A stretch of 47,572 bases of DNA from an uncultured Caulobacteraceae bacterium (GCA_937967425.1 CALBST010000357.1:1-47572); one strand, 5' to 3'. Positions 1 through 9,502 are shown, counted from the first letter of the stretch. The notes: a model not told the origin generated them from the letters alone. Numbers and translations: made by a program.

Positions 1-88
1 CCGCAGCAATGGCGATTTCTCGTGCGTCAGCCTCTGAGGCGTCATGTGCCGGGAAACCCCACAAAGCCGACATCGGCGCGCCCGGGCG

Positions 89-111
89 CTACGACCGCTT
101 TCGGCGGATGC
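89..111 (+). repeat. Start of a dispersed repeat unit (R0), cut by the IS
   Basis: The bases just left of the insertion sequence contain TACGACCGCTTTCGGCG, which resembles the start of the repeat units at 8957 (TACGACCGCTTCCGGCG) and 9396 (TGACCGCTCTCGGCGACG). The matching end of a unit lies at 1705-1763, on the other side of the IS. I read the two pieces as one repeat unit split by the insertion. The rest of 1-88 shows no gene I can support. Confidence 0.4.
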
Positions 112-124
112 TGTTGAAAAAGTC
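112..124 (+). repeat. IS left terminal inverted repeat
   Basis: TGTTGAAAAAGTC is the exact reverse complement of the right end at 1650-1662. Similarity inside this core is weak. Confidence 0.85.
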
Positions 125-214
125 CGAGAGGTCTTCGGCGCTCCTGTTGTGTCGGAGGCTTTCGTCGAAGTTCATCGCCCGGCGGCTCGCGCCGCCCGGT
201 AGTGCGTGCTCGCT

Positions 215-1594
215 CTAGGCTGAGGCCGCTATCGGGGGCGGCGCGAAGAGCACCTTCGCGAGTTTCCTCAAGTTCTGCGCGGCTGCTGCGAGGGTAAATT
301 CATCGTGCGCGCCCGATGGGCCACGTAAGCGCAGACGGTCGAGCTTCATGATGCGCTTCAAGTGAGCAAACAACATCTCGACCTTCTTTCTCTCGCGACG
401 TGATTGCTGAAATTCGGGACTGGCGTTGATGGCGCGCGCCACATCGCGGGCAGCTTCGTGGACGCTGCGCGTGACTTTGCGCATCGGCTGTCCTGGACAA
501 CATTGTTGCTTCAGGGCGCACACGTCGCAATCGTGCTTGCTGGCGCGATAGAGGCGAGTGTTGGCCTTGGTGACGCCGCTCCGCTCGGTCTGATAGGCGC
601 GCCGAAACTGGACGAGCCGTTTGCCATTTGGGCAGGTGAGGCTGTTGGTCTCGGCGTCGTACGCGAAATCGGATCGGCTGAAGATCCCATCTTCGCGCTC
701 GCCTTTCTCCCACACCGGCACGTGCGGCTCGATGTTCTTCTGGCCGACCATCCAGGCCAACATTTCGGCTGTGCCATAGGCGGTGTCGCCGATGAGCCGC
801 CTTGGCTTAGCGCCAAAACGGCGCTCGACGCGATCGATCATCGCCTTGGTTGCGTTGACTTCCGCCGTGCGCAACGCCGGCGTCGCTTCAACGTCCATGA
901 TCACGGCGTGCTTCACATCGATCAGGTAATTCGTGCACCAGCCGAAGAAGGCGGGCCTGCCGACCGCCGCAGTCAGTCGTGACGCAGGATCAGCGAGGGA
1001 AATCTCTTTTGGCGGCGCGGCCTCGCGATCGAGGCCTTTGAGATATTCGCTCACCGCACGGCTCGGGCGACTGCCGCCGGCGCCGCCGGTCCAATCGTGA
1101 TCGTCGCCGCCATCGATGTGATTTTGCCGGTTGGCGTCGGCGCGGATGATGCTGGCGTCGGTTGCAAAGCCTTCGCCCCCGACGAGGCCTTTGTCCATGC
1201 AGGTCCTGACCGTCGTTTCGAACACCTTGCGTAGAATGTCGGCGTCGCGAAAGCGGCCGTGGCGGGTCTTCGAGAAGGTCGAGTGATCGGGGACCGCATC
1301 CTCGATGCCGAGGCGGCAAAACCAGCGATAGGCGAGATTGAGCGAGACCTCCTCGCACAAGCGCCGCTCGGAGCGGATGCCGTAGCAATAGCCGATGAGG
1401 AGCATCCGGATCATCAGCTCTGGATCAATCGAAGGGCGGCCGATGTGAGAGTAGTACGGCGCGAGTTGCGCTCGCAGATCGGACAAATCGAGCACCGCAT
1501 CAATCTTACGCAGCATGTGATCGGCAGGAACCACTTCATCGAGGTTGAATTGATAGAACAGCTGGCCCTGCGCGCCCGACTTCTCTCCCATCAT
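215..1594 (-). CDS. IS1182-family transposase (DDE)
   Basis: This 459-aa protein catalyses cut-and-paste movement of its IS. The N-terminal third is the DUF772-like transposase domain, including the strongly conserved stretch GRPSIDPELMIRMLLIGYCY. The acidic residues expected of a DDE enzyme are visible: Asp in GFATDASIIRADAN, Asp in LIGDTAYGTAEM, and Glu in KKVEMLFAHLKR near the C terminus. The cysteine-rich stretch (HDCDVCALKQQCC) before the last motif is typical of the family. The frame is intact and full length, so the IS could still be active. Start at the first of two ATGs (MMGEKSG), about 70 bp inside the right inverted repeat. Confidence 0.9.
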   Translation of the reverse strand: MMGEKSGAQGQLFYQFNLDEVVPADHMLRKIDAVLDLSDLRAQLAPYYSHIGRPSIDPELMIRMLLIGYCYGIRSERRLCEEVSLNLAYRWFCRLGIEDAVPDHSTFSKTRHGRFRDADILRKVFETTVRTCMDKGLVGGEGFATDASIIRADANRQNHIDGGDDHDWTGGAGGSRPSRAVSEYLKGLDREAAPPKEISLADPASRLTAAVGRPAFFGWCTNYLIDVKHAVIMDVEATPALRTAEVNATKAMIDRVERRFGAKPRRLIGDTAYGTAEMLAWMVGQKNIEPHVPVWEKGEREDGIFSRSDFAYDAETNSLTCPNGKRLVQFRRAYQTERSGVTKANTRLYRASKHDCDVCALKQQCCPGQPMRKVTRSVHEAARDVARAINASPEFQQSRRERKKVEMLFAHLKRIMKLDRLRLRGPSGAHDEFTLAAAAQNLRKLAKVLFAPPPIAASA

Positions 1595-1649
1595 CGCCGC
1601 CTCCCTTGCTCACAACGCAAGGGAATCAGCGTTCGCTGAAATGCGCACC

Positions 1650-1662
1650 GACTTTTTCAACA
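1650..1662 (+). repeat. IS right terminal inverted repeat
   Basis: GACTTTTTCAACA is the exact reverse complement of the left end at 112-124. Confidence 0.85.
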
Positions 1663-1704
1663 AAATTGGCGACAACACGCCATTGCGGCGTGAGCTGAGC
1701 CACT

Positions 1705-1763
1705 GACCGCAATGGGGCGAGTAGGCCAGTCGCGAAAGTCAGCCCGATGACCTACGCTGGCCC
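1705..1763 (+). repeat. Dispersed intergenic repeat, copy R1
   Basis: These 59 bases align without gaps to 8710-8768. Shared blocks are GACCGCAAT, GAGTAGGCC, ATGAC and ACGCTGGCCC. More diverged relatives end at 9065, 9502 and 10841, all in the same orientation. Apart from the IS end and this repeat, I see nothing recognisable in 1595-1905. Confidence 0.65.
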
Positions 1764-1905
1764 TGAACAGCCGGATAGTCGCAGTAGAGCAGCGCTTTTC
1801 AGCCTATGGCCGCGCCAAGGAACGCCCTCACACGGACGTAGCTCGTTGAGCCCTGCCCAAGGATGCTGACACGCCGCTCGCCGTGCGCCGTGCCAGCAAA
1901 TGGCG

Positions 1906-2247
1906 TCATTGTTCGCGGATGGCGGTGATGACCTGAGACTCTTCGGCGCTCTTCAAGTCGAACGTGACGGAATCGCCGGCTTCGATGCCTTGAAGAGCTG
2001 TGGGATCCTCGACGGTGAATTGCATGGTCATGGTCGGCCAGCTCAGCGCGGCGATCGGTTCGTGATTGAGCGTGACCGTGCCCGCTGCTGCATCCACGGC
2101 CGTGACCGTGCCGGCGCCCTGAATGGGCCCTGTCGCGGCCGGTGCGCTCATGTCCATGCCGCCCATATCGGACGCCTCTTCGGAAGCGGGCGGCGAGCAG
2201 GCGGCGGCGGCAAGGCCGATCGAAGCGATAATAAGCAGTCTGAGCAT
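1906..2247 (-). CDS. cusF: CusF-like periplasmic copper-binding lipoprotein
   Basis: This 113-aa protein carries a lipoprotein signal (hydrophobic stretch ending AAAC) and a Met-rich linker (DMGGMDM). A CusF-type small beta-barrel follows. The copper-site pattern His...Trp-x-x-Met-x-Met is visible in NHEPIAALSWPTMTMQF, matching the E. coli CusF ligands by family knowledge. It likely hands Cu(I)/Ag(I) to the CusCBA pump. It is the last gene of the leftward operon. The ATG at 2247 is preferred because GGAGAG, inside the end of cusA, sits 7 bases upstream; a GTG at 2253 would overlap the cusA stop. A second CusF-like domain is fused to CusB in the same operon. Confidence 0.88.
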   Translation of the reverse strand: MLRLLIIASIGLAAAACSPPASEEASDMGGMDMSAPAATGPIQGAGTVTAVDAAAGTVTLNHEPIAALSWPTMTMQFTVEDPTALQGIEAGDSVTFDLKSAEESQVITAIREQ

Positions 2248-2249
2248 GG

Positions 2250-5200
2250 TCACTCTCCGGTCTGAGGGACGATCCGGTCTTGGTAGGATGGGCGTTCTTG
2301 ACGCTCAAGGCCGCGGCGCCGGATCGTCAAATAAGCCGCGGGGATGACAAATAGAGACAGAAGGGGCGCTGAGATCATGCCGCCCACGAGTGGCGCGGCG
2401 ATGCGGCGCATGACTTCGGCGCCGGTGCCGCCCGTGAAGAGGATCGGCAAAAGGCCGGCCATGATGACCGCCACCGTCATCGCTTTGGGCCGAAGCCGCA
2501 GCAAGGCGCCTTCACGAACGGCGTCCCGGACCATCTGAGGCGTCAGCGCCTCGCCGCGTGCTTCGCGCTCAGCGATGGCGTTCTTGAGATAGATCAGCAT
2601 GACAACGCCGAACTCGGCGGCAAGGCCCGCAAGCGCGATCAGTCCGACCGCAACGGCAACGGAGAAGTCATAGCCCAGAAGATAAACAAGCCAGACGCCG
2701 CCGGTGAGCGCGAACGGCAGGCTCGCCATGACGATGAGCGCCTCGTCGAACCGGCGGAATGTGAGATAGAGCAGCAGGAAAATGATCAGGATGGTCGCGG
2801 GGCCGACCAAAGTGAGCCGCTCGGCGGCGCGGGCGAGATATTCGAACTGGCCGGAATAGGCGACGCTGACCCCTGCGGGAAGTTCGACATTTTCCGCGAT
2901 CGCGCCGCGCAAATCGCGCACGACAGAAGCAAGATCGCGCCCGCGCACATCAACATAGACGTAAGCCGAGAGGCGTCCGTTCTCACTGCGGATCATGGCC
3001 GGCCCATCGGCGATTTCGATACTGGCGACTTCGCCGAGCGTGAGCCGCAAGCCGGCCTCGGTCACGATCGGCAGTGCGATGAGCCGGTCAAGCGTGTCCC
3101 GCACTTCGCGCGGATAGCGCAGATTGATGGGATAGCGCGCGCGGCCATCGATCACCTGACCGATGGTTTCCCCGCCAATGGCGCCGGCGACGACATTTTG
3201 CACATCGGCGATGTTGAGGCCGTAACGCGCGGCGGCGAAGCGATCTATATCGACATTGACATAGCGTCCGCCGGCGATGCGCTCGGCGACTGCGGAGGAG
3301 ACGCCGCCGACCTCGCGCACGGCGCGCTCGATGTCGCGCGCGGCGCCGTCGATGGTCATGAGATCGGGTCCGCTGACCTTGACGCCGATGGCGCTCTTCA
3401 CGCCTGTCGCCAGCATGTCGATGCGGTTGCGGATTGGCGGCACCCAGATATTGGTAAGTCCGGGAGCGCGCACTGCGCGATCGAGCTCCTCGATGATGCG
3501 CTGGGGCGTCATGGCGGGGCGCCATTCCGAGCGCGGCCGCAGGCGAATGGTGGTCTCGAACATTTCGAGTGGCGCGGGATCGGTTGCGGTTTCGGCGCGT
3601 CCGGCTTTGCCGAACACGCTTTCGACTTCGGGCACGCTCATGATCATGCGGTCGGTCTGCTGCAACAGTTCGGAAGCTTCCGCCGCTGAGAGGCCGGGCA
3701 GAGCGGTCGGCATATAGAGCAAATCGCCTTCGTCCATCATCGGCATGAACTCGCCGCCAATGCGTGAAATCGGCCAGGCCACGGTGGCGAAGGCGATGAG
3801 CGCGCCAATGAGGATGAGATGCGGTTTGGCCAAAGTGAAATCGATCGCCGGCTGATAGAGGCGCGCCAGGAAGCGGTTGATCGGGTTTGCGTCCTCACGC
3901 GGAATGCGGCCGCGAATCCAATAGCCCATCAAGACGGGCGTGAGCGTCACCGCCAGCGCCGCGGAAGCCGCCATCGCATAGGTTTTGGTGAAAGCGAGCG
4001 GCGCGAACAGACGTCCCTCCTGCGCCTGAAGCGTAAACACAGGCAGAAACGAGAGTGTGATGATCAAGAGGCTGAAGAAGAGGGCGGGGCCGACTTCGAC
4101 AGAGGCTCGTGTGATGACGCGCCAATGTTCGGCGCCTTGCGGCATCGCGCCGCCATGCGAGTCGCGCCAGTGCTCAAGCTTCTTGTGCGCGTTCTCGATC
4201 ATGACGATGGCGGCGTCGACCATGGCGCCCACCGCGATGGCGATGCCGGCGAGCGACATGATGTTGGCGTCAACGCCCTGAATGCGCATGATCAGGAAGG
4301 CGGCCAGCACGCCGAGCGGCAGTGTGATGATGGCGACAAATGCGGAGCGCAGATGGAACAGAAAGAGCACGCATACCAGCGCGACAACGATGAATTCTTC
4401 AGCCAGCTTGTGCGTGAGGTTCTCGATGGCGCGGTCGATAAGATGCGAGCGGTCATAAGTCGTGACGACTTCGACGCCTTCAGGCAGGCTGCGCTCCAAT
4501 TCTGAGAGCCGAGTGCGCACCGCCTCGATCACCTCGCGCGCATTCTCACCGGCGCGTATGACCACGACGCCGCCGGCGACTTCGCCCTCGCCGTCGAGTT
4601 CGGCGATGCCTCGGCGCATTTCCGGGCCGATCTGCACCCAGGCGACATCTCCCAGTCGGACGGGCACCCCGTTCGCGCCAAGGCCCAAGGGAATGGCGTC
4701 GAAGTCTTCGAGCGTGCGCAGATAGCCGCTGGCGCGGACCATGTGCTCGGCTTCCGCCATTTCGAGGACCGCGCCGCCGGTCTCGCCATTGGCCGCACGC
4801 ACTGCGTCGGCGATGCGCTGCTGCGAGACGCCGTAGGCGGCCATGCGTTCGGGATCGAGCACGATCTGATATTGGCGCACCATGCCGCCGACGGACGCGA
4901 CTTCGGCCACGCCTGGGACGCTCTTCAATTCGAATTGGAGCAGCCAGTCCTGCAGGCTGCGCAGCTGGCCGATGTCGTGACGGCCACTGCGATCCACCAG
5001 TGCGTACTGAAACACCCAGCCGACGCCGGTGGCGTCCGGCCCCAGCGAGGAACGCGCAGTGGGCGGCAGGCGCGATTGCACCTGGTTGAGATACTCAAGC
5101 ACGCGCGAGCGCGCCCAGTAGAGGTCCGTGCCGTCTTCGAAGATGATGTAGACGAAGCTGTCGCCGAAATAGGAATAGCCGCGCACGGTGCGCGCGCCAG

Positions 5201-5429
5201 GCACAGACAGCATCGTTGTGGTCAGCGGATAAGTGACTTGATCCTCGACGATTTGCGGCGCTTGGCCAGGATAAGTCGTGCGGATCACCACTTGAACGTC
5301 GGACAGGTCGGGCAGGGCGTCGACCGGCGTTGCGCGCACAGCCAGGGCACCGGCGATGGCGAGCACGAGCGTCGCCAACACCACCAGGAAGCGATTGGCG
5401 ACAGACCAGCGGATGAGCGCGGCGATCAT
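2250..5429 (-). CDS. cusA: CusA-type Cu(I)/Ag(I) RND efflux pump
   Basis: This 1059-aa inner-membrane proton antiporter of the heavy-metal RND family (CusA/CzcA) forms the pump core of a tripartite efflux system. It has the usual two halves of membrane helices and periplasmic loops, with family motifs such as the [20 protein letters not shown] region. The three methionines that bind Cu/Ag in E. coli CusA fall at the same residue numbers: Met573 (LLYM), Met623 (PLEM) and Met672 (RIDM). This supports copper/silver over zinc/cobalt/cadmium. It overlaps cusB by 4 bp upstream and lies directly before cusF. Confidence 0.95.
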   Translation of the reverse strand: MIAALIRWSVANRFLVVLATLVLAIAGALAVRATPVDALPDLSDVQVVIRTTYPGQAPQIVEDQVTYPLTTTMLSVPGARTVRGYSYFGDSFVYIIFEDGTDLYWARSRVLEYLNQVQSRLPPTARSSLGPDATGVGWVFQYALVDRSGRHDIGQLRSLQDWLLQFELKSVPGVAEVASVGGMVRQYQIVLDPERMAAYGVSQQRIADAVRAANGETGGAVLEMAEAEHMVRASGYLRTLEDFDAIPLGLGANGVPVRLGDVAWVQIGPEMRRGIAELDGEGEVAGGVVVIRAGENAREVIEAVRTRLSELERSLPEGVEVVTTYDRSHLIDRAIENLTHKLAEEFIVVALVCVLFLFHLRSAFVAIITLPLGVLAAFLIMRIQGVDANIMSLAGIAIAVGAMVDAAIVMIENAHKKLEHWRDSHGGAMPQGAEHWRVITRASVEVGPALFFSLLIITLSFLPVFTLQAQEGRLFAPLAFTKTYAMAASAALAVTLTPVLMGYWIRGRIPREDANPINRFLARLYQPAIDFTLAKPHLILIGALIAFATVAWPISRIGGEFMPMMDEGDLLYMPTALPGLSAAEASELLQQTDRMIMSVPEVESVFGKAGRAETATDPAPLEMFETTIRLRPRSEWRPAMTPQRIIEELDRAVRAPGLTNIWVPPIRNRIDMLATGVKSAIGVKVSGPDLMTIDGAARDIERAVREVGGVSSAVAERIAGGRYVNVDIDRFAAARYGLNIADVQNVVAGAIGGETIGQVIDGRARYPINLRYPREVRDTLDRLIALPIVTEAGLRLTLGEVASIEIADGPAMIRSENGRLSAYVYVDVRGRDLASVVRDLRGAIAENVELPAGVSVAYSGQFEYLARAAERLTLVGPATILIIFLLLYLTFRRFDEALIVMASLPFALTGGVWLVYLLGYDFSVAVAVGLIALAGLAAEFGVVMLIYLKNAIAEREARGEALTPQMVRDAVREGALLRLRPKAMTVAVIMAGLLPILFTGGTGAEVMRRIAAPLVGGMISAPLLSLFVIPAAYLTIRRRGLERQERPSYQDRIVPQTGE

Positions 5430-6898
5430 GGCCGCGCCTCCGTCTTGGCGATCTCTTCGACGAGATAGCCTTGCTCGATCTGACGAAAGCGAAAGCGAAC
5501 GCTGTCGCCGACGGCGAGCCCTTGGGCCATGTTCGGCTGCTCAAGATGAAAGAGCATGGTCATGGAGGGCCATTGCAGGCTCGCAACGGGCGCGTGCGCG
5601 ATGGTGATCTCGCCGTCGCCGATGGCAGTCACGCGTCCAGTCGCGTCATGCAACGTGTCTTGCGGCGCTGCAGCGCTTTGCAGCCGCTCAAGCGCGCCGG
5701 TGAGGCTTGCCTCGGAATCGATCAGAAACTGACCGGACGCCACCACGCGCTGCCCTTCGCTCAAGCCCTGTCGCACTTCGATGCGATTGCCGGCGCGGCG
5801 GCCGAGCTCGACTTCGGTCGGGACATAGCGGCCGTCATCGCCGGCGACGATCACGACCGTGCGCCGTCCGGTCTGGATCGCCGCTTCGGCTGGGATGATG
5901 AGCGTTGTTGCGGCGCCCGGCTCGGCGATTTCGGCGTCGGCGGTCATGCCTGGACGCAAACGTCCGTCGCGATTGGCGAGCGCGATGCGAACCTCGACGG
6001 TGCGCGTTGCAGGATCGGCGGCGGGCAAGACGCTTTCAATCTGGCCTGCGAAAGTCTCACCGGGATAAGCGCTGGTGTGCGCGACAACGTGCCCACCCGG
6101 CCTGGCGGCGCCAGCGTCTGCCTGCGCCAGCGAAACCACGAGCCACACTGGCGAGACGCTGTTGATGGACGCGAGCGGTGCGCCCTGCATGACGGTCATG
6201 CCGGCGCGGATGTCGAGCTGGGTGATGGCGCCGCCGATGGGCGCGGTCACGGTCGTAATCGGTCGCGGTGCGCCATCGCGTTCGACCCGCGCCACCAGCG
6301 ATTCAGGCATGCCCAACATCAGAAGGCGCTGTCGCGCGGCGGCCGCCAATTCGCCGCCTGCGCTGCGCAAGGCAAGATATTCGGCTTGCGCCGCAGTCCA
6401 TTCCGGCACGCGGATATCGACGATCGGCGCGCCTGCGCTGACGACATCGCCAACGGCCCGGCCATACGAACGCTCGATGAAGCCGCTGGCACGAGCCTGT
6501 ACGATGGCGACCTGGCGATCGTTGAAGGCGAGCACGCCCGCGGCGGTCACCGAACGCGATAAGGATGCCCGCTCAACGGCCGCAAGGCGCACACCCAAAT
6601 TCTGCGCGACGCTCGGGTCGATGCGCACGCCAGCCCCACCGCCAGCTTCGTTCGCGTAGCGCGGCACAAGATCCATATCCATGAACGGCGATTTGCCCGG
6701 CGCATCGAAGTGTGTGTCCGGGACCATTGGGTCGTACCAATAGAGCACTTCGCGTTCGCCCGCGCTCCGCGTTGCGTCTGCTCCAACTTGATTGGCGCCA
6801 AGCCAGTAGCCGCCGAAGCCGATGAGGGCCGCAGCGGCGAATGCGCCGACGATCGCGAGGACTGCGCGCATGCGCGGCTGTTTGAGGTGTTCCATCAT
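5426..6898 (-). CDS. cusB: CusB membrane-fusion protein with C-terminal CusF domain
   Basis: This 490-aa periplasmic adaptor links CusA to the outer-membrane channel. Domains in order: an N-terminal membrane anchor (about residues 13-35), a heavy-metal-binding segment ([20 protein letters not shown] followed by MDMD), the biotinyl-lipoyl/beta-barrel adaptor core, and from about residue 415 a CusF-like domain with the His...Trp-x-x-Met-x-Met pattern ([17 protein letters not shown]). The fused metallochaperone is extra to the free CusF at the operon end. The ATG overlaps the cusC stop (ATGA), and its own end overlaps cusA by 4 bp, indicating translational coupling. Confidence 0.93.
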   Translation of the reverse strand: MMEHLKQPRMRAVLAIVGAFAAAALIGFGGYWLGANQVGADATRSAGEREVLYWYDPMVPDTHFDAPGKSPFMDMDLVPRYANEAGGGAGVRIDPSVAQNLGVRLAAVERASLSRSVTAAGVLAFNDRQVAIVQARASGFIERSYGRAVGDVVSAGAPIVDIRVPEWTAAQAEYLALRSAGGELAAAARQRLLMLGMPESLVARVERDGAPRPITTVTAPIGGAITQLDIRAGMTVMQGAPLASINSVSPVWLVVSLAQADAGAARPGGHVVAHTSAYPGETFAGQIESVLPAADPATRTVEVRIALANRDGRLRPGMTADAEIAEPGAATTLIIPAEAAIQTGRRTVVIVAGDDGRYVPTEVELGRRAGNRIEVRQGLSEGQRVVASGQFLIDSEASLTGALERLQSAAAPQDTLHDATGRVTAIGDGEITIAHAPVASLQWPSMTMLFHLEQPNMAQGLAVGDSVRFRFRQIEQGYLVEEIAKTEARP

Positions 6899-8145
6899 GG
6901 CGTAGCCTGCCCGTATTGCAGCGTAAGCAGCGCACCGAGGGTTGCGAGGCGCTGTTCAAGTTCGAGCGCATCGAGTTCGGTTTCGAGCGCGTCGCGGCGC
7001 GCGAGGATGAGTTGCTCAGCGCTTGCCGCGCCGCCGGCGAAGGCGCCGCTCGCCGCTTCCGCGCGCTGGCGCGCCAATGGCAGCCGCGTTTCGTACGCGC
7101 GACGCAGGTTGGCTTCCGTCGAGCGATGCTCGGCGAGCTGGCGTTCTAGAGCGGCCGCGACTTCACGTTCCGTCGCCGCGCGCTGAGCTTCGACGCTTAG
7201 CATCTCGGCGCGGCGCGCCTCGATCAGCGGTCCTTGCCGACCGCCTTGAAACAGTGGGAGGCCGATGCGAACTTCGACCGAGGCCATGTCGGAGAATTGC
7301 GGGGCGCGACGCTGGTACATCACCGACCATGACCAATCGGGCGCGCGTTCAGCGCGAGCGAAACGTAGGTTGGCTTCGGCTAGGTTGGTTTCCGCGCCGT
7401 ACGCCGCCAGGTTCGGATGAGCGCGCAGATTGGCGCGCAACTGCATTTCGTCGATCAAGAACCGGGGCGGCGCAGCGGCGAGTTCGGTCTCCGCGTCTTC
7501 GCCGATCCATCGGTGCAATTGTGCACGCGCCGCAGTCGCTTCGGCGACAAGATCGGTGCGTCTGTCCTCAATACGCGCGGCTTCGATTTCAGCTGCGATA
7601 GCGTCATCGACACTGCCGCCGCCGCTCAGGCGCCCGCGCGCGGCCGTCGCCAGGGCGCGCGCCTCATCGCGGATGCGCTCCAGCACCGCCAGGCGGCGTT
7701 CAGTGAAATAGAGGTCGATCCAAGCTTGCGCGGCGCCAAGCTCTGCCTCCAGGCGCGTGATGTCGAGCGCGGCGTTGGCGCGGTCGGCCTGTGCTTCGGC
7801 GATGGCGCGCAGCGCGCGCCTTTCGGCGCCGTTGGGCATCTCCTGCATGACCCCGACCGCCTGCATCGTCATGAAGTCGCGGTCGAGCCGGTAGGCGTCG
7901 GGGCCGTTGGCTGGCACATTCTGCAGGCCGAGCACCAATTGCGGGTCGGGCAGGGCGCCGGCCGAACGCACCTCGCGCTCGGCGGCGGTGACGCTTGCGC
8001 GTTGGGCGGACACAGTGGGACCTTCGGTGCTCGCGCGCTCGATCGCGTACGCAAAGCTTAACGGTTCGGCATGAGCGCTGCCTGCGACGGCGCTGATGGC
8101 CGCGCAGCTGAACAGCCACGCTCTTGAAGCCCGGGAAAAGGGCAT
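6895..8145 (-). CDS. cusC: CusC/TolC-type outer-membrane efflux protein
   Basis: This 416-aa outer-membrane factor provides the exit channel of the Cus pump. It has a signal peptide (MPFSRASRAWLFSCAAISA, cleavage near SAHA-EP), then two repeats of long alpha-helical coiled-coil sequence rich in Ala, Glu and Arg, as in TolC relatives. The ATG at 8145 is chosen because AGGAG lies a few bases upstream and the signal peptide starts there; an upstream ATG at 8199 would place 18 charged residues before the signal. It overlaps cusB by 4 bp. Confidence 0.9.
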   Translation of the reverse strand: MPFSRASRAWLFSCAAISAVAGSAHAEPLSFAYAIERASTEGPTVSAQRASVTAAEREVRSAGALPDPQLVLGLQNVPANGPDAYRLDRDFMTMQAVGVMQEMPNGAERRALRAIAEAQADRANAALDITRLEAELGAAQAWIDLYFTERRLAVLERIRDEARALATAARGRLSGGGSVDDAIAAEIEAARIEDRRTDLVAEATAARAQLHRWIGEDAETELAAAPPRFLIDEMQLRANLRAHPNLAAYGAETNLAEANLRFARAERAPDWSWSVMYQRRAPQFSDMASVEVRIGLPLFQGGRQGPLIEARRAEMLSVEAQRAATEREVAAALERQLAEHRSTEANLRRAYETRLPLARQRAEAASGAFAGGAASAEQLILARRDALETELDALELEQRLATLGALLTLQYGQATP

Positions 8146-8216
8146 GGTTCGGCTCCTGACTTGCTGAGACAGGACGCGGCGGCGCGCAGGCGCGCGCACG
8201 GTGCGTCAGTTCAGAG

Positions 8217-8564
8217 TCAGGCCGATCGTGGCGGTCGAAACAGTTCCTGCAGCGGACCGTTGGGCGGAGGCGGCTGGCTGAGTGCGCGGTAGCTGGCGGA
8301 GATAAAGGTTGGCGCCAGCAGGTTCGGCGCCGGGCTCGGCGCCACGGCGGTGACCGTCCGGCAGGCCATGCCCACCGCACAGCCGACCATCTTACCTGCA
8401 CCGTCATCTTGAACAGGAGCGCCGCCTTCATCGTCGCAGCAATCGTGTACGCCGGCGGCGGACTGCGCTTGCTGCATCGGGCAATCCTGGGCCGCGGCGG
8501 CGTTCGTCACGCCGCCGAGAGCGAGGGCAAAAGCCACAAACAGGGTAAACAGAACCCGGCGCAT
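8217..8564 (-). CDS. Cys-rich periplasmic protein, first gene of the Cus operon
   Basis: This 115-aa protein has a signal peptide (MRRVLFTLFVAFALALGGV, cleaved near AAAAQ). The mature part holds cysteine clusters that could bind metal: CPMQQ, HDCCDDEG, VGCAVGMAC. It ends in a proline-rich tail (LFRPPRSA). Similar small Cys/His proteins head copper operons in other alphaproteobacteria; I do not know a fixed function. The ATG at 8564 starts the signal peptide. A longer frame exists upstream to 8696 but would run through the likely promoter. It lies 71 bp before cusC and is probably co-transcribed with it. Confidence 0.7.
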   Translation of the reverse strand: MRRVLFTLFVAFALALGGVTNAAAAQDCPMQQAQSAAGVHDCCDDEGGAPVQDDGAGKMVGCAVGMACRTVTAVAPSPAPNLLAPTFISASYRALSQPPPPNGPLQELFRPPRSA

Positions 8565-8574
8565 AGAACCCAGA

Positions 8575-8603
8575 ATAGTGGCGATCCGTCGACAACCCGT
8601 CAA
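8575..8603 (-). promoter_or_regulatory. Candidate promoter of the Cus operon
   Basis: On the minus strand TTGACG (8603-8598) is followed after 17 bases by CACTAT (8580-8575). Transcription would begin only a few bases before the ATG at 8564, so the first mRNA may be nearly leaderless; no Shine-Dalgarno is visible there. I see no clear CueR-type dyad. Confidence 0.35.
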
Positions 8604-8709
8604 CGCGGCTCTCCTTGTCGGATATCGCCGTCTAAACCGAACGACAGTCAGTTGGGGCCAATGACTACAATCGGCGAGATCTCGCTGTTGCTGCACGCGC
8701 TAAGCGATT

Positions 8710-8768
8710 GACCGCAATCGAGAGAGTAGGCCGCTCACTGAATTTGTCGCTATGACGCACGCTGGCCC
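8710..8768 (+). repeat. Dispersed intergenic repeat, copy R2
   Basis: The copy aligns over 59 bases with 1705-1763 and ends in ACGCTGGCCC. Its downstream extension contains CCGGCAGTTTCCACTAGG (around 8787-8805), which matches CCGCCAGTTTCACTTGAG after copy R5, so the full unit may exceed 100 bp. Confidence 0.65.
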
Positions 8769-8813
8769 AAAGCGGGCGTTCACAACCCGGCAGTTTCCAC
8801 TAGGCTAGGCGCA

Positions 8814-8954
8814 ATGCTCTGGGACGTGCTCCGAATTGTGCTTGGCGGCGCTGTAGTCGCTGCCGCGCTGATCTGGATGGGCCGTATAGAAATTCGCGCA
8901 GTTGAGATGTTTTTTCGAAAGCCTTGGGATCGCTGGAAGCCACCGCGCTGGTGA
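8814..8954 (+). CDS. Predicted 46-aa single-helix membrane peptide
   Basis: A short open frame encodes MLWDVLRIVLGGAVVAAALI followed by WMGRIEIRAVEMFF and a basic, Trp-rich tail (RKPWDRWKPPRW). One hydrophobic segment spans roughly residues 5-22. Codon use is GC3-rich like its neighbours. Only a weak ribosome site is seen upstream (GGCTAGG). It is bracketed by repeat copies R2 and R3. Function unknown; it could be a membrane-acting toxin, an immunity peptide or a small accessory protein, and may be spurious. Confidence 0.4.
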   Translation: MLWDVLRIVLGGAVVAAALIWMGRIEIRAVEMFFRKPWDRWKPPRW

Positions 8955-8956
8955 CG

Positions 8957-9065
8957 TACGACCGCTTCCGGCGATCCTAGGTTGACCGAACGGGCAGGGC
9001 GCAGCCGGCAGGTTTCGATCGACTTGGACGGTCCAAGAAATCGTCGCGACGGCGCACCTTGGCCC
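8957..9065 (+). repeat. Dispersed intergenic repeat, diverged copy R3
   Basis: It begins TACGACCGCTTCCGGCGA, like the start of other units, and its last 29 bases (9037-9065) match the end of R2 at 22 of 29 positions, finishing in CTTGGCCC. It separates the 46-aa peptide gene from the next gene. Confidence 0.45.
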
Positions 9066-9110
9066 ATCTGAGACATTGGCTAAGCCACGCCAGCTCCTTA
9101 GAGGTTCGCC

Positions 9111-9398
9111 ATGGCTTTGCACGACTACGATGGCGAGACGGTTGCGAGCGGCCGTTGGCTGTATGCGGGCATCCCGAAGCGCATCGAGGTTGTCGCGTTC
9201 GACTGCGACTATTTCTTTGATCGAATGCCAACAGATGACGGTCGAGATGCACAGGTCGCGTACCCGCTGAACGATGAAGGGCGGCTCTACTATCTGAAGC
9301 CGGAAGGTGATGTTCTCCCGCTCAGACCATTCACGACCATTGCTGAGGCTAAGAGTTATGCGCTGCAACAGCCATGGGCCGTGACCTGGGAGGAATGA
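9111..9398 (+). CDS. Hypothetical protein, 95 aa
   Basis: I do not recognise this family. The protein is soluble and acidic (MALHDYDGETVASGRWLYAG at the start, PWAVTWEE at the end), with no signal peptide or membrane helix. AGAGG sits 6 bases before the ATG, a reasonable ribosome site. Base composition at third positions is less GC-rich than the conjugation genes. Its TGA stop is the first base of repeat copy R4 (TGACCGCT), so the gene and repeat look like one module. Confidence 0.6.
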   Translation: MALHDYDGETVASGRWLYAGIPKRIEVVAFDCDYFFDRMPTDDGRDAQVAYPLNDEGRLYYLKPEGDVLPLRPFTTIAEAKSYALQQPWAVTWEE

Positions 9399-9413
9399 CC
9401 GCTCTCGGCGACG

Positions 9414-9502
9414 CGGCGTCATAGCCGGTCGATTGTGATCAACGTCACGAATGGAGCGAGTGAGCCGCTCGTGAAATATTACGAATGGGCGCGGGCTGGC
9501 CC
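9414..9502 (+). repeat. 89-bp direct repeat, copy R4
   Basis: Positions 9414-9502 are identical to 10753-10841 over 89 bases, starting CGGCGTCATAGCCGGTCGAT and ending GCGGGCTGGCCC. Similarity continues about 13 bases further upstream. The last 59 bases also align to the older copies at 1705 and 8710. Inside is a short stem GAGCG/CGCTC. Confidence 0.9.

Larger units (their letters stand above)
112..1662 (-). mobile_element. IS1182-family insertion sequence
   Basis: A single transposase gene is bounded by a perfect 13-bp terminal inverted repeat: TGTTGAAAAAGTC at 112-124 and its reverse complement GACTTTTTCAACA at 1650-1662. The element is about 1.55 kb, a usual size for the family. No clear target-site duplication is visible outside the repeats, so the exact ends may differ by a base or two, or the flanks have changed since insertion. 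It sits between the two halves of a dispersed repeat unit and just downstream of a copper-resistance operon, a common accessory-region setting. Confidence 0.85.

Noticed and set aside
9..218. 69-codon frame across the left IS end
   Set aside because: It crosses the terminal inverted repeat, has no family resemblance and no ribosome site.
1799..2308. 169-codon frame overlapping cusF
   Set aside because: Arg/His-rich out-of-frame translation; the overlapping CusF frame has a lipoprotein signal and copper-site motif.
3819..4505. Long plus-strand frames inside cusA and the other cus genes
   Set aside because: They are antisense shadows of the RND pump genes with atypical amino-acid composition.
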